DNA from: an uncultured Veillonella sp.
GTDB taxonomy: Bacteria; Bacillota; Negativicutes; Veillonellales; Veillonellaceae
DNA: 6,250 nt
Reading direction: 5' to 3'
Assembly: GCA_902466275.1 (NCBI GenBank)
Contig: CABQQJ010000051.1
Coordinates: 1 to 6,250, forward strand
Part shown: piece after piece, positions 1 through 6,250 of the stretch
Layout: each line of letters begins with the position of its first letter
How positions within the stretch are numbered: position 1 is the stretch's first letter
Program-made: the position numbers and the translations under genes
The notes under the pieces: generated by a model
The model's database searches: none
What the model was told of the DNA's origin: nothing
What the model saw: the letters and a program-made list of their open reading frames with translations, nothing else

Positions 1-1487
1 TTATTTACAGTGGAATCACCACGTGCTGCAAGGTTTGCTTTAACTGTGGAAATATCGCTATCTGTTTTCAAAGCTACGTGTAATTGATTGTCACGCCAGT
101 ACATTACACCGTAATCTTGGAAAGCATCTTCTGTTTTGTATGTTTTATTCAATTCAGCGAATACTTTATCTTCCAAAGCAGCTTGTTGTTTTTGATCAAG
201 TGCTTTTAACGTGCTGCGACGAACAGGACGAACTGTGCGAGTAGGTTCAGTTTTTTGAGCTACTGCGGCATTTTTATTGCCCTTTACGTCTTTTTCAACT
301 TTTTTTGCATCAGCTTTTACGGCTTTGTCAGCTTTAGCTACATCTTTTTTAGCATCTTTGCTTACTTTGGACGCATCTTTTTCTGCTGCTGTATCAGCTT
401 TTTTTACATCTTCTTTTACAGCTGTTTCAGCTTTTGCTTCAGTTGTAGTATGTTTTGGTGTTGCAAGGCCAGCACCATTAAGCATGCGGTTCAAGATTGT
501 TGCCGCTTGTGCTCTTGTTACAGGTTGTTTAGGGTTAAAGTTTTCTGTTGCCCCAGATGCTACGATGCCACGTTGAGCCATGTATTGGATATCTGCCAAG
601 TAAGCAGAGGAGATGCTAGCTTCATCTTTAAATGTTACTTTTTCTGTTTTTACAGGTGTAGAAAGATTCAATTTTTTTGCTAGGCTAGCAGCAGAAGCAA
701 CGAATTGTTCGCGGTCCATAGTTTTGCTAGGTGTGAAAGCTGTTTTAGATGTGCCTTCCATTACGCCTGCAGCACTTACTAATTTGATAGCAGAGCTAGA
801 CCAACGATCTGCTTCTACATCAGAGTAGGAAGTAGAAGCTTCTTTAGTTACAATATCAGCTAATTCTTGCTCATTTAAGTTGTGTTGTAATACTTTACCG
901 TAAATAGCAGCAGCTTGTTCACGAGTGATTTGTGCACTAGGTTTGAATGTATTATCAGCATAACCAGAAAGGTAACCAGCTTGTGTCATTGCTTGGATAG
1001 CATCGCGAGCCCAGTTATCTTTTGTGTCAGGGTATATACCAGCAGGTAAGTTTTCTTTAGCTTTTACAGCTTTTTTACCTTCTACCTTTACAGCATCTTC
1101 TTTTACATCATTTTTTACAGAAGTATCAATGCGTTTAACGTCATTTTTTACAGAAGTGTTAACGCGTTTAGCATCGTTTTTTACGGATGTATCAGTGCGT
1201 TTAGCAGCGTTTTTAGCAGATGCATCAGCATGTTTTGCATCACGTTTTACAACTGTGCTACCATGTTTAGCATCATTTTTTACGGATGTATCAATACGTT
1301 TAGTATCGTTTTTAACAGATGTATCAACACGGTGTTCATCCGCTTTAGCAGAAACTTCAGCTCTAGTAGCCACATTAGATACTTCGGATTTTATATGAGT
1401 CGCAGTTGTTTCAGCGTGAGCCATGCTGAATGTAGAACCAAGGGCCAATGTAATTGCTAAAGACAAAGATAATTTATTTAGTTTCAT
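1..1487 (-). CDS. Secreted SLH-domain protein with hendecad repeats (partial, 3' end beyond window)
   Basis: Reading leftwards from ATG at 1487, the frame is open for 495 codons and runs off the window at position 1 without a stop. Residues 1-25 are a signal peptide (basic MKLNK, hydrophobic core, AHA before the likely cut). Residues 29-138 carry 11-residue repeats of the type AKRIDTSVKND. Three SLH domains follow at about 149-200, 219-271 and 284-337, each starting with a YPD/YSD/FKD-like motif and ending with ITRE, MDRE or VTRA. A Lys/Ala-rich stretch (350-404) repeats the same period, then an unrecognised segment runs from about 425. The start is supported by a GAAAGGAG ribosome site at 1495-1503. 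In Negativicutes, SLH domains bind polyamine-modified peptidoglycan, so the protein probably sits in the periplasm and touches the cell wall. No beta-barrel is visible, so OmpM-type identity cannot be claimed. The protein family is sure; the specific role is unknown. Confidence 0.93.
   Translation of the reverse strand, partial: MKLNKLSLSLAITLALGSTFSMAHAETTATHIKSEVSNVATRAEVSAKADEHRVDTSVKNDTKRIDTSVKNDAKHGSTVVKRDAKHADASAKNAAKRTDTSVKNDAKRVNTSVKNDVKRIDTSVKNDVKEDAVKVEGKKAVKAKENLPAGIYPDTKDNWARDAIQAMTQAGYLSGYADNTFKPSAQITREQAAAIYGKVLQHNLNEQELADIVTKEASTSYSDVEADRWSSSAIKLVSAAGVMEGTSKTAFTPSKTMDREQFVASAASLAKKLNLSTPVKTEKVTFKDEASISSAYLADIQYMAQRGIVASGATENFNPKQPVTRAQAATILNRMLNGAGLATPKHTTTEAKAETAVKEDVKKADTAAEKDASKVSKDAKKDVAKADKAVKADAKKVEKDVKGNKNAAVAQKTEPTRTVRPVRRSTLKALDQKQQAALEDKVFAELNKTYKTEDAFQDYGVMYWRDNQLHVALKTDSDISTVKANLAARGDSTVN
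276..440 (-). repeat. Second, diverged hendecad array C-terminal to the SLH domains
   Basis: Residues 350-404 of the SLH protein divide into five 11-residue units without gaps: EAKAETAVKED, VKKADTAAEKD, ASKVSKDAKKD, VAKADKAVKAD and AKKVEKDVKGN. They share period, phase and the K..D......D skeleton with the N-terminal array, but are richer in Lys and Ala and have lost the DTSVKND core. A charged helical or extended spacer is the likely structure. The alignment is by eye, so common ancestry is likely but not proven. Confidence 0.7.
1107..1370 (-). repeat. Tandem 33-bp coding repeat, eight units (11-residue hendecads)
   Basis: Eight consecutive 33-bp units encode residues 40-127 of the SLH protein. 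The best-conserved units read [A/T/V]KR[I/V/T]DTSVKND; the units at 73-83 and 84-94 and the first unit (ATRAEVSAKAD) are more diverged. Among the better units compared, DNA copies differ at about 4-5 of 33 positions, partly at silent sites. Small hydrophobic residues fall at positions 1, 4 and 8, the a-d-h pattern of an 11-residue (hendecad) coiled coil. One degenerate unit on each side (29-39 and 128-138) keeps the phase. Confidence 0.9.
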
Positions 1488-1525
1488 GAAAAGGGCTCCT
1501 TTCAAACTATACTTATATAAAATAA

Positions 1526-1534
1526 ATTATAACA
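1526..1534 (-). promoter_or_regulatory. Extended -10 promoter for the SLH gene
   Basis: On the minus strand the sequence reads TGTTATAAT, a perfect TATAAT hexamer preceded by a TGn extension. It lies about 40 nt before the SLH start codon. No good -35 is seen at 16-18 bp spacing (TAGTGT at 17 bp is poor), which is tolerable for an extended -10 promoter. The short leader ends in the AGGAG ribosome site. Confidence 0.55.
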
Positions 1535-1828
1535 CTTTTTAAATTTATACACTACTATAAGAAAATGTAATATATAAGGATAAAATTTACATGAATTTGA
1601 GATTCTACTGCTATTTATGTAAAAATACGATGAATTACGGTAAAAACAAGGTTTTTTGACCTTTGAAAATGCAAAATGATAAACATTCGCAAAATCTAGG
1701 CTTTATATAGCTTTTACAAGAAAAATTGATAAATAAAATAATGGATGTGATAAAAAGCAATGTTTATTATTACAAAAAGTCATAACGATATAAAAATTAA
1801 AAGGGTACATACGAATATAGCAATCCTT
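1535..1828. other. AT-rich divergent intergenic stretch, no gene recognised
   Basis: This is part of the 524-bp gap between the SLH gene and lutA. I see no convincing coding sequence or RNA gene. It holds short elements only: ATGTAA at 1565-1570, TTTACAT at 1586-1592 and its inverted copy ATGTAAA at 1617-1623, a small AAAAAC/GTTTTT hairpin at 1642-1656, and two GCAAAAT copies 18 bp apart (1671 and 1689). Weaker rightward promoter-like pairs exist: TTGACC 1656-1661 with GATAAA 1678-1683, and TTTACA 1713-1718 with AATAAT 1737-1742. Confidence 0.6.
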
Positions 1829-1848
1829 TGGACATTTTCTATAGGATT
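1822..1848. repeat. Short inverted repeat spanning the lut -35 (possible operator)
   Basis: AATCCT at 1822-1827 and AGGATT at 1843-1848 form 6-bp inverted arms, 15 bp apart, on either side of the -35 hexamer of the proposed lut promoter. The placement suits a repressor or activator site, but arms this short can arise by chance in AT-rich DNA. Confidence 0.25.
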
Positions 1849-1858
1849 AATTTATAAT
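1829..1858 (+). promoter_or_regulatory. Sigma-70-type promoter for lutABC
   Basis: TGGACA (1829-1834, five of six to consensus) and a perfect TATAAT (1853-1858) are separated by 18 bp. Transcription would begin near 1865, giving a leader of about 147 nt before lutA. It is the best-matching rightward promoter in the gap. It lies inside the in-frame extension upstream of lutA, which is a further reason not to treat that extension as coding. Confidence 0.6.
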
Positions 1859-1999
1859 TATATCGATAAAGCTTTTGAATATTTATTTGAAAGCATAAGT
1901 AATGTTCAGGGCAGAAATTTAGTTGAAAAATTCACTACTAAAAATTGCCATAACACATACATATCAAAATTTTTTATTAGGTTAAGTACTAGAAAAGAC

Positions 2000-2003
2000 G
2001 AGG
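2000..2003 (+). promoter_or_regulatory. Ribosome binding site that decides the lutA start
   Basis: GAGG (within GACGAGGACG) ends 8 nt before the ATG at 2012. The in-frame ATG at 1760 has no comparable purine-rich site at the right distance. This site and the family-typical N-terminus that follows fix the start of lutA at 2012. Confidence 0.75.
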
Positions 2004-2011
2004 ACGATAAT

Positions 2012-2749
2012 ATGAAAATTCATCTTTTCCAACAGTGTTTGATTGACATGTTCTACCCACATGTGGGCATGGCTGGTGTAGAAGTACTTGAAAGATTAGG
2101 TTGTGAGCTTGTAGTACCTAAGAAACAAGTATGCTGTGGACAAATGTTTACTAACTCCGGTTACAATGACGCAGCTATGGATGCAATTAAGAATACAATC
2201 GAATGCTTTGAGAACGCTGAATATGTAGTCAGCATGTCCGGTTCTTGCGCTTTTGCAATCCGTGATGAATATCATCATTTCTTAAAAGATCAACCAGAGT
2301 GGTTGGCGCGCGCAGAAAAATTGAGTGGTAAAATTTACGAATTCACTCAATTTATTACTGACGTATTAGGTGTTGAAGATGTAGGGGCTCGTTTCAACGA
2401 ATCCGTAACATACCATACATCTTGCCACGTAACTCGTTTGATGGGCATTAAAGAGCCTCCTTTCAAACTCCTTAAAAACGTTAAAGATATCAACTTGATT
2501 GAATTACCACGTGCAGATCGTTGCTGTGGTTTCGGCGGTACTTTCTCAGTTAAAAACCCTGAAATCAGTGAAGTTATGACACGCGAAAAAGCATTGGAAA
2601 TTGCTGGCACAGGTGCCAACGTTATCTCCGGTTCTGACCAAGCGTGCTTGATGAACATCGCTGGTATGCTTGATCGTCTTCATAAAGAAGGCGAAATCGA
2701 TCGCCGTATCAAAGTAATGCATATTGCTGAAATCTTAAACTGCCGTTAA
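2012..2749 (+). CDS. lutA: LutA, L-lactate oxidation complex subunit (CCG-domain Fe-S protein)
   Basis: This 245-residue cytoplasmic protein is one of three subunits that oxidise L-lactate to pyruvate. It consists of two cysteine-rich (CCG) domains, the module also found in heterodisulfide reductase HdrB and in GlpC/GlcF. In domain one C9 sits in FQQCLIDMFYPHVG, C41-C42 in CCGQ and C79 in GSCA. In domain two C138 sits in TSCH, C171-C172 in CCGFGG and C212 in ACLMN. The full set of CCG cysteines is present. The start at 2012 gives the usual family length (about 240) and the typical MKIHLFQQCL opening. The frame stays open back to 1760, but those 84 codons are AT-rich, resemble nothing in the family and contain the likely promoter. 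It is the first gene of the operon; lutB follows after 12 nt. Confidence 0.95.
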   Translation: MKIHLFQQCLIDMFYPHVGMAGVEVLERLGCELVVPKKQVCCGQMFTNSGYNDAAMDAIKNTIECFENAEYVVSMSGSCAFAIRDEYHHFLKDQPEWLARAEKLSGKIYEFTQFITDVLGVEDVGARFNESVTYHTSCHVTRLMGIKEPPFKLLKNVKDINLIELPRADRCCGFGGTFSVKNPEISEVMTREKALEIAGTGANVISGSDQACLMNIAGMLDRLHKEGEIDRRIKVMHIAEILNCR

Positions 2750-2761
2750 GGAGGAGACGAC

Positions 2762-4207
2762 ATGGCACTTATATATGACAATCGCCCCTATAAAACACGT
2801 ATAAAAGAATGTTTGGCTGACGATTTCAAAGTTGCAGCTATTAAAAAAGCACAAGACGTGTTTTATGATAAACGTAATACAGTAGTTGCGGATGTTCCTG
2901 AATGGTTAGATTTCCGCGCTGAAGCGGCTAAAATTCGCGATCACGTACTTAACAACTTGGATTACTATGTAAGTCAATTTGCTGACAACGCTGAAAAAGC
3001 TGGTTCTAAAGTTCACTTTGCATTCGACGATAAAGAAGCAACTCAAATCGCTTTGGATATCCTTCGTGAACGCGAAGCTAAAATGATCGTTAAATCCAAA
3101 ACTATCTTAACTGAAGAAATTGGTTTGAACGAAGTATTAGAAGAAGCTGGTATTGAAGTTAACGAAACTGACTTGGCTGAATTTATTTTGCAAACTGCAG
3201 TAAGTCCTCCATCTCACATCGTAGTACCAGGTCTTCACTTTGAACGTAACAAAATCCGCGAAATCTTCGCTGAAAAATTAGGCTATACAGGTACTGAAAA
3301 CCCTACAGAAATGACTCACTTCGTACGTGGTTATGTACGTGAACGCTTCTTGAAAGCTGACGTAGGCGTTAATGGTTGTAACTTTGCAGTTGCTGCATCT
3401 GGTACTTGCACAATCGTTTCCAACGAAGGTAACGGTCGTATGGCTAGTTCTATTCCTAAGACTCAATTAATTTTCTTAGGTACAGAACGTATTGTTCCTG
3501 ATTTCAAAGCTCTTGACGTTATGATGGAAATGTTGAACCGCTCTGCAGTAGGTGCTAAAATTTCCAACTACTTCTCCATGATGACTGGTCCTGGTCGTGC
3601 TGGCGAAGCTGACGGTCCTGAAGAAACTCATATCATCATTATCGATAACGGTCGTTCCGGTATCTTGGGTGGTACATTCCAAGAAATGCTACGTTGTATC
3701 CGTTGTGGTGCATGTATGAATATCTGTCCTGTATACCGTCACGTTTCCGGTCATGGATATGGTTCTGTATATCCAGGTCCAATGGGTGCTGTATTGACTC
3801 CATTATTCAAAGGTTACGATGTAGCCGGCGATCTTCCATATGCTTCTACATTATGCGGTGCATGTACAGAAAACTGTCCAGTAGCTATTCCATTGCATGA
3901 ATTGTTGATGGAGCACCGTCATATCATGGCTGATATTGAAAAGACTCGTCCAAAAGCAGAAGAAGCTATCTTCACAGCAGCTGCTAAGATGTTCGGTAAT
4001 GCAACATTATTTGATCTTGGCACAAAAGCTGGTGCTATCGGCATGAACTTAATTAGTAATAAAGAAGGTAACATGCCTGAATGGACTCAAGCTATTCCAG
4101 TTATGAATGGCTGGACTAAATCTAAAGAATTGGGTTCCTTGAAATTCAAGAAATTCCGTGATTTATATGCTGAACATGAAAAGAACAAGAAGAAGGAGAA
4201 AAAATAA
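2762..4207 (+). CDS. lutB: LutB, L-lactate oxidation iron-sulfur subunit (LUD domain + two Fe-S motifs)
   Basis: This 481-residue protein is the electron-transfer subunit of the LutABC complex. A LUD domain (about 60-300) includes N207-FAVAASGT, the NEGNGRMASSIPK stretch, TGPGR and DGPEETH. A ferredoxin-like part follows, with C312-x2-C315-x2-C318-x3-CP (C322) and C365-x2-C368-x3-CP (C372), the pattern of [4Fe-4S] binding. The tail after about 385 matches the usual LutB C-terminus and ends in a very Lys-rich stretch (KNKKKEKK). Length is normal for the family. A strong AAGGAGGAG site at 2748-2756 precedes the ATG, and the stop overlaps the lutC start by one base. One oddity is that the family motif, as I recall it, is A-E-T-G-T, and here it is A-A-S-G-T (residues 211-215). 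Confidence 0.96.
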   Translation: MALIYDNRPYKTRIKECLADDFKVAAIKKAQDVFYDKRNTVVADVPEWLDFRAEAAKIRDHVLNNLDYYVSQFADNAEKAGSKVHFAFDDKEATQIALDILREREAKMIVKSKTILTEEIGLNEVLEEAGIEVNETDLAEFILQTAVSPPSHIVVPGLHFERNKIREIFAEKLGYTGTENPTEMTHFVRGYVRERFLKADVGVNGCNFAVAASGTCTIVSNEGNGRMASSIPKTQLIFLGTERIVPDFKALDVMMEMLNRSAVGAKISNYFSMMTGPGRAGEADGPEETHIIIIDNGRSGILGGTFQEMLRCIRCGACMNICPVYRHVSGHGYGSVYPGPMGAVLTPLFKGYDVAGDLPYASTLCGACTENCPVAIPLHELLMEHRHIMADIEKTRPKAEEAIFTAAAKMFGNATLFDLGTKAGAIGMNLISNKEGNMPEWTQAIPVMNGWTKSKELGSLKFKKFRDLYAEHEKNKKKEKK

Positions 4208-4935
4208 TGGATGTAGCTAAACGTAATCAATTTATTGCACGTTTATCTCGTGCATTAGGCCGTGATCAAGAAATGTGCCCTGCTTTTGTAGAAGGCTTTG
4301 ATTATAGCCATGGTCCTCAAGAAACTATGTTCCAAGATTTGAACCGCGATCAAATTTTGACAATGTTTAAGGAACAATGTCAACGTGTTGGTACAAAATT
4401 CGTTGAAACTACACCTGACAAACTAGGTGAAACAATTTTGGCAGCTATCGAAGACTGGGGAAACGGTAAAATTGTATTCCCAAGCTCTCCTGAAGTAGAA
4501 GAATATAAATTAAAAGAATTGTTCGAACAAGATGCAGCTAATAATGGCGGCACTCGTACATACTTCCAATGGGATCCAGCTAAAGGTCGTGAAGAATGTA
4601 TTTCTAATACTGCTAATGCTGATATTGGTATTACATTCCCATACTGCGGTATTGCGGAAACTGCTACTGTAGTACAAGCTTCTGGTGAGGATTCTGGCCG
4701 TGTGATTAGTTTGTTGCCTACAACACATATTGCTGTGTTGTATACTGACACAATTAATCCACGTATGACACAAACAATGGAACATTTGGCTGAACGGTAT
4801 CATAACGATCCAGCTAAGTTCCCTACAAATATCTGCTTGATTTCTGGTCCGTCCCGTACAGCGGATATCGAATTGGTAACTGTAGATGGTGCTCATGGTC
4901 CTATCCAAGTAACCTATATCTTAGTTAATAGATAA
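4207..4935 (+). CDS. lutC: LutC, L-lactate oxidation complex subunit (LUD domain)
   Basis: This 242-residue protein is the third subunit of the lactate oxidation complex; it consists of a LUD (DUF162/YkgG) domain and has no Fe-S motif. Signature blocks are GITFPYCGIAETATVV (141-156), SLLPTTHIAV (168-177) and SGPSRTADIE with VDGAHGP (213-232), the last being very characteristic of LutC. The ATG overlaps the lutB stop (TAATG), with AAGGAG at 4193-4198 eight nt upstream, so translation is probably coupled. Length is typical. The N-terminal 60 residues are less conserved and helical in character. A strong terminator 20 nt after the stop ends the operon. Confidence 0.95.
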   Translation: MDVAKRNQFIARLSRALGRDQEMCPAFVEGFDYSHGPQETMFQDLNRDQILTMFKEQCQRVGTKFVETTPDKLGETILAAIEDWGNGKIVFPSSPEVEEYKLKELFEQDAANNGGTRTYFQWDPAKGREECISNTANADIGITFPYCGIAETATVVQASGEDSGRVISLLPTTHIAVLYTDTINPRMTQTMEHLAERYHNDPAKFPTNICLISGPSRTADIELVTVDGAHGPIQVTYILVNR

Positions 4936-4954
4936 TATAATAGCTAGATTTACT

Positions 4955-4987
4955 AAAGGCGATTTTCTTTTGGAAAATCGCCTTTTT
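4955..4987 (+). terminator. Intrinsic terminator of the lutABC operon
   Basis: A perfect 13-bp stem (AAAGGCGATTTTC at 4955-4967 with its complement at 4973-4985) closes on a 5-nt loop, and the T-run 4983-4987 completes it. On the opposite strand only a weak T-run follows, so it works mainly rightward. It separates the lut transcript from the cystine transporter gene. Confidence 0.93.
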
Positions 4988-5039
4988 GGTGCATATATTA
5001 CAGAATACATTAAATGTTACCAAAAATTAAATATTATAC

Positions 5040-5067
5040 TTGTATTTTTTTCGATATATGCTATACT
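5040..5067 (+). promoter_or_regulatory. Promoter of the tcyP-like gene
   Basis: TGCTATACT at 5059-5067 is an extended -10 (TGn plus TATACT, five of six). TTGTAT at 5040-5045, 16 bp upstream, is a weak -35. Transcription would start near 5074, about 38 nt before the ATG. The stretch between the terminator and this site shows no riboswitch or T-box-like structure that I can recognise. Confidence 0.5.
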
Positions 5068-5111
5068 AAGTTCATAACCTATTGTTGTGATATGAATTAA
5101 AGAGGTGTATT

Positions 5112-6250
5112 ATGAATATTCCATTCTTTACAGATTACCTCATGTTAAGCAATCCACTAAGTATTGGTATTATCGCAGTGTTTGTACTTGCCTTAATCGG
5201 TATTTATGTATTGCAACGCAAGGGCACATCCTTCGGTAATCTCGTTATTATTGGTACTATTGCTGGTGCCGTACTTGGTATAGCGGTCCAAATTATTGCA
5301 GGCTTCCCTGATGATCCATCCAAAGTGGTTTACATCAAGGAAAGTACAAAGTGGTTCTCTCTCGTAGGGGGCGGTTTCATCGACTTAATCCGCATGCTTG
5401 TTATTCCTATCGTTTTTATCTCTATTGTTCACGTTATTTTGCACATGGAGGCAGGTGCTAATCTTAAAAAGTTAGTAGTTGCTATGATTTCTACGAATCT
5501 TGGCATGGTAGCCGTTGCTGCTATAGTCGGTCTAATTTTGGGGAATGCCTTCGGTTTAGGGCAAGGTTTTGATATTGTTGAATCTGGTAAGAAGATTCGT
5601 GAAATCAAACCTATGGTTGACACATTCCGAGCACTAATTCCAAGCAATCCAATTCAAGCGGCTGCTGAAACAAATGTTATCGGCATTGTTGTATTTGCAA
5701 TTATCTTGGGTAGCGTAGCTCGTCTATTAAAACAAACAGGGACAAACTCTATGGAGGTATTCACAAAACTATTTGATGAACTTCACCAATTGATTTCTTG
5801 GGTAGCAGACTTCATTATTGGTCTTATGCCATATGGTGTAGTTGCTTTGTTAGCTTCTACATTGGCAACACGCGGTGTACAAGCTATTCTTGATATGGGC
5901 TTGTTCGTAGTATTACTTTACGTTGGTCTTTTGATTATGTTTGTTGTACAAGCAATCTTGATTACTAGCTTTGGCTACAATCCGATTACATACTTCAAGA
6001 AAGCGAAAGCTCCATTATTGTTGGCTTTCACATCCCGTTCCTCTATGGGCGTATTGCCATTGACTGTTGAAACATTGACAAAACGTCTTGGTGTAAATGC
6101 TACAACGGCTAATACAGTAGCTTCCTTCGGTACTACTGCGGGCATGCAAGGTTGTGCCGGCGTATTCCCAGCACTTGTTGTAGTGTACATTTCTAATGTA
6201 GCGAATATTCCATTCGATATGACTATGTATATCATGAGTGTTATCGTTAT
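5112..6250 (+). CDS. tcyP: TcyP-like L-cystine:cation symporter, DAACS family (partial, 3' end beyond window)
   Basis: The frame from ATG 5112 is open for 379 codons to the right edge; the family is about 460 residues, so perhaps 80 are missing. It is an inner-membrane sodium- or proton-coupled symporter of the dicarboxylate/amino acid family. Hydrophobic segments lie at about 16-34, 43-63, 88-111, 121-147, 188-205, 228-250 and 262-287. The hairpin motif TSRSSMGVLPLT (307-318) and the block GTTAGMQGCAGVFP (340-353) match TcyP/YdjN cystine carriers, not GltP or DctA, which carry NMDGT at the second place. Cystine uptake is therefore the best call; substrate is inferred from the family. GAGG at 5102-5105 serves as ribosome site. 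It has its own promoter and is separated from lutC by a terminator, so it is not part of the lut operon. Confidence 0.88.
   Translation, partial: MNIPFFTDYLMLSNPLSIGIIAVFVLALIGIYVLQRKGTSFGNLVIIGTIAGAVLGIAVQIIAGFPDDPSKVVYIKESTKWFSLVGGGFIDLIRMLVIPIVFISIVHVILHMEAGANLKKLVVAMISTNLGMVAVAAIVGLILGNAFGLGQGFDIVESGKKIREIKPMVDTFRALIPSNPIQAAAETNVIGIVVFAIILGSVARLLKQTGTNSMEVFTKLFDELHQLISWVADFIIGLMPYGVVALLASTLATRGVQAILDMGLFVVLLYVGLLIMFVVQAILITSFGYNPITYFKKAKAPLLLAFTSRSSMGVLPLTVETLTKRLGVNATTANTVASFGTTAGMQGCAGVFPALVVVYISNVANIPFDMTMYIMSVIV

Noticed and set aside
1..3. TTA at the left edge as the stop codon (TAA) of the SLH gene
   Set aside because: It is out of frame: the gene's codons have their lowest base at positions divisible by three, so the frame crosses the edge still open.
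1107..1370. 33-bp direct repeats as a CRISPR array
   Set aside because: The units are contiguous with no unique spacers and keep an open frame encoding an 11-residue protein repeat.
255..1460. Plus-strand open frames of 71-142 codons opposite the SLH gene
   Set aside because: They are antisense shadows of a repetitive Lys/Ala-rich gene: their Phe/Ser/Thr-rich translations mirror its codons, and the minus-strand frame has a signal peptide, SLH domains and a ribosome site.
1..1487. SLH protein as an OmpM-type outer membrane tether
   Set aside because: No beta-barrel is visible in 495 residues, three SLH domains are present instead of the usual single one, and they are not at the mature N-terminus.
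1656..1742. Promoter-like pairs TTGACC/GATAAA and TTTACA/AATAAT as the main lut promoter
   Set aside because: Both match less well than TGGACA-18-TATAAT at 1829-1858 and would give longer leaders; they remain possible secondary starts.
2096..4908. Minus-strand and alternative-frame open frames inside lutABC
   Set aside because: They overlap recognised lut genes, have no family features or ribosome sites, and vary in frame.
5429..6235. Two minus-strand open frames of 72 and 86 codons at the right end
   Set aside because: They lie fully inside the cystine symporter frame, which has clear family motifs.

Overview
The window looks like a chromosomal segment from a Veillonella-type bacterium (Firmicutes, Negativicutes: diderm, anaerobic, lactate-fermenting). 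This rests on inference: low-GC DNA, a secreted protein with three S-layer homology (SLH) domains next to a lactate-oxidation operon, strong AGGAGG-type ribosome binding sites, and proteins that read as Negativicutes/Firmicutes family members. No rRNA or other definitive marker is present.

Layout. (1) Positions 1-1487, minus strand: the first 495 codons of a secreted SLH protein whose 3' end lies outside the window. It has a signal peptide, an 11-residue repeat array, three SLH domains, a second diverged array with the same 11-residue period, and an unrecognised C-terminal region. (2) Positions 1488-2011: an AT-rich divergent intergenic region with an extended -10 promoter for the SLH gene, a good sigma-70-type promoter for the rightward operon, and a leader of about 150 nt. 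(3) Positions 2012-4935, plus strand: lutA-lutB-lutC, tightly packed (12-nt gap, then a 1-nt overlap), closed by a strong intrinsic terminator at 4955-4987. (4) From 5112 to the right edge, plus strand: the first 379 codons of a TcyP-like L-cystine symporter with its own promoter.

How the genes work together. LutA, LutB and LutC are the parts of the cytoplasmic iron-sulfur L-lactate oxidation complex, which makes pyruvate from lactate, the main growth substrate of veillonellae. No LutR-type regulator and no lactate permease are adjacent. The cystine transporter could supply sulfur for an iron-sulfur-rich metabolism, but its separate promoter and the terminator before it argue for an independent unit. 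The SLH protein is divergent and has an envelope role.

No defence, mobile or otherwise clearly undescribed multi-gene system is visible. The most distinctive sequence is the 11-residue repeat on both sides of the SLH domains. The most useful annotation point is that the long open frame before lutA (from 1760) should not be taken as its N-terminus.
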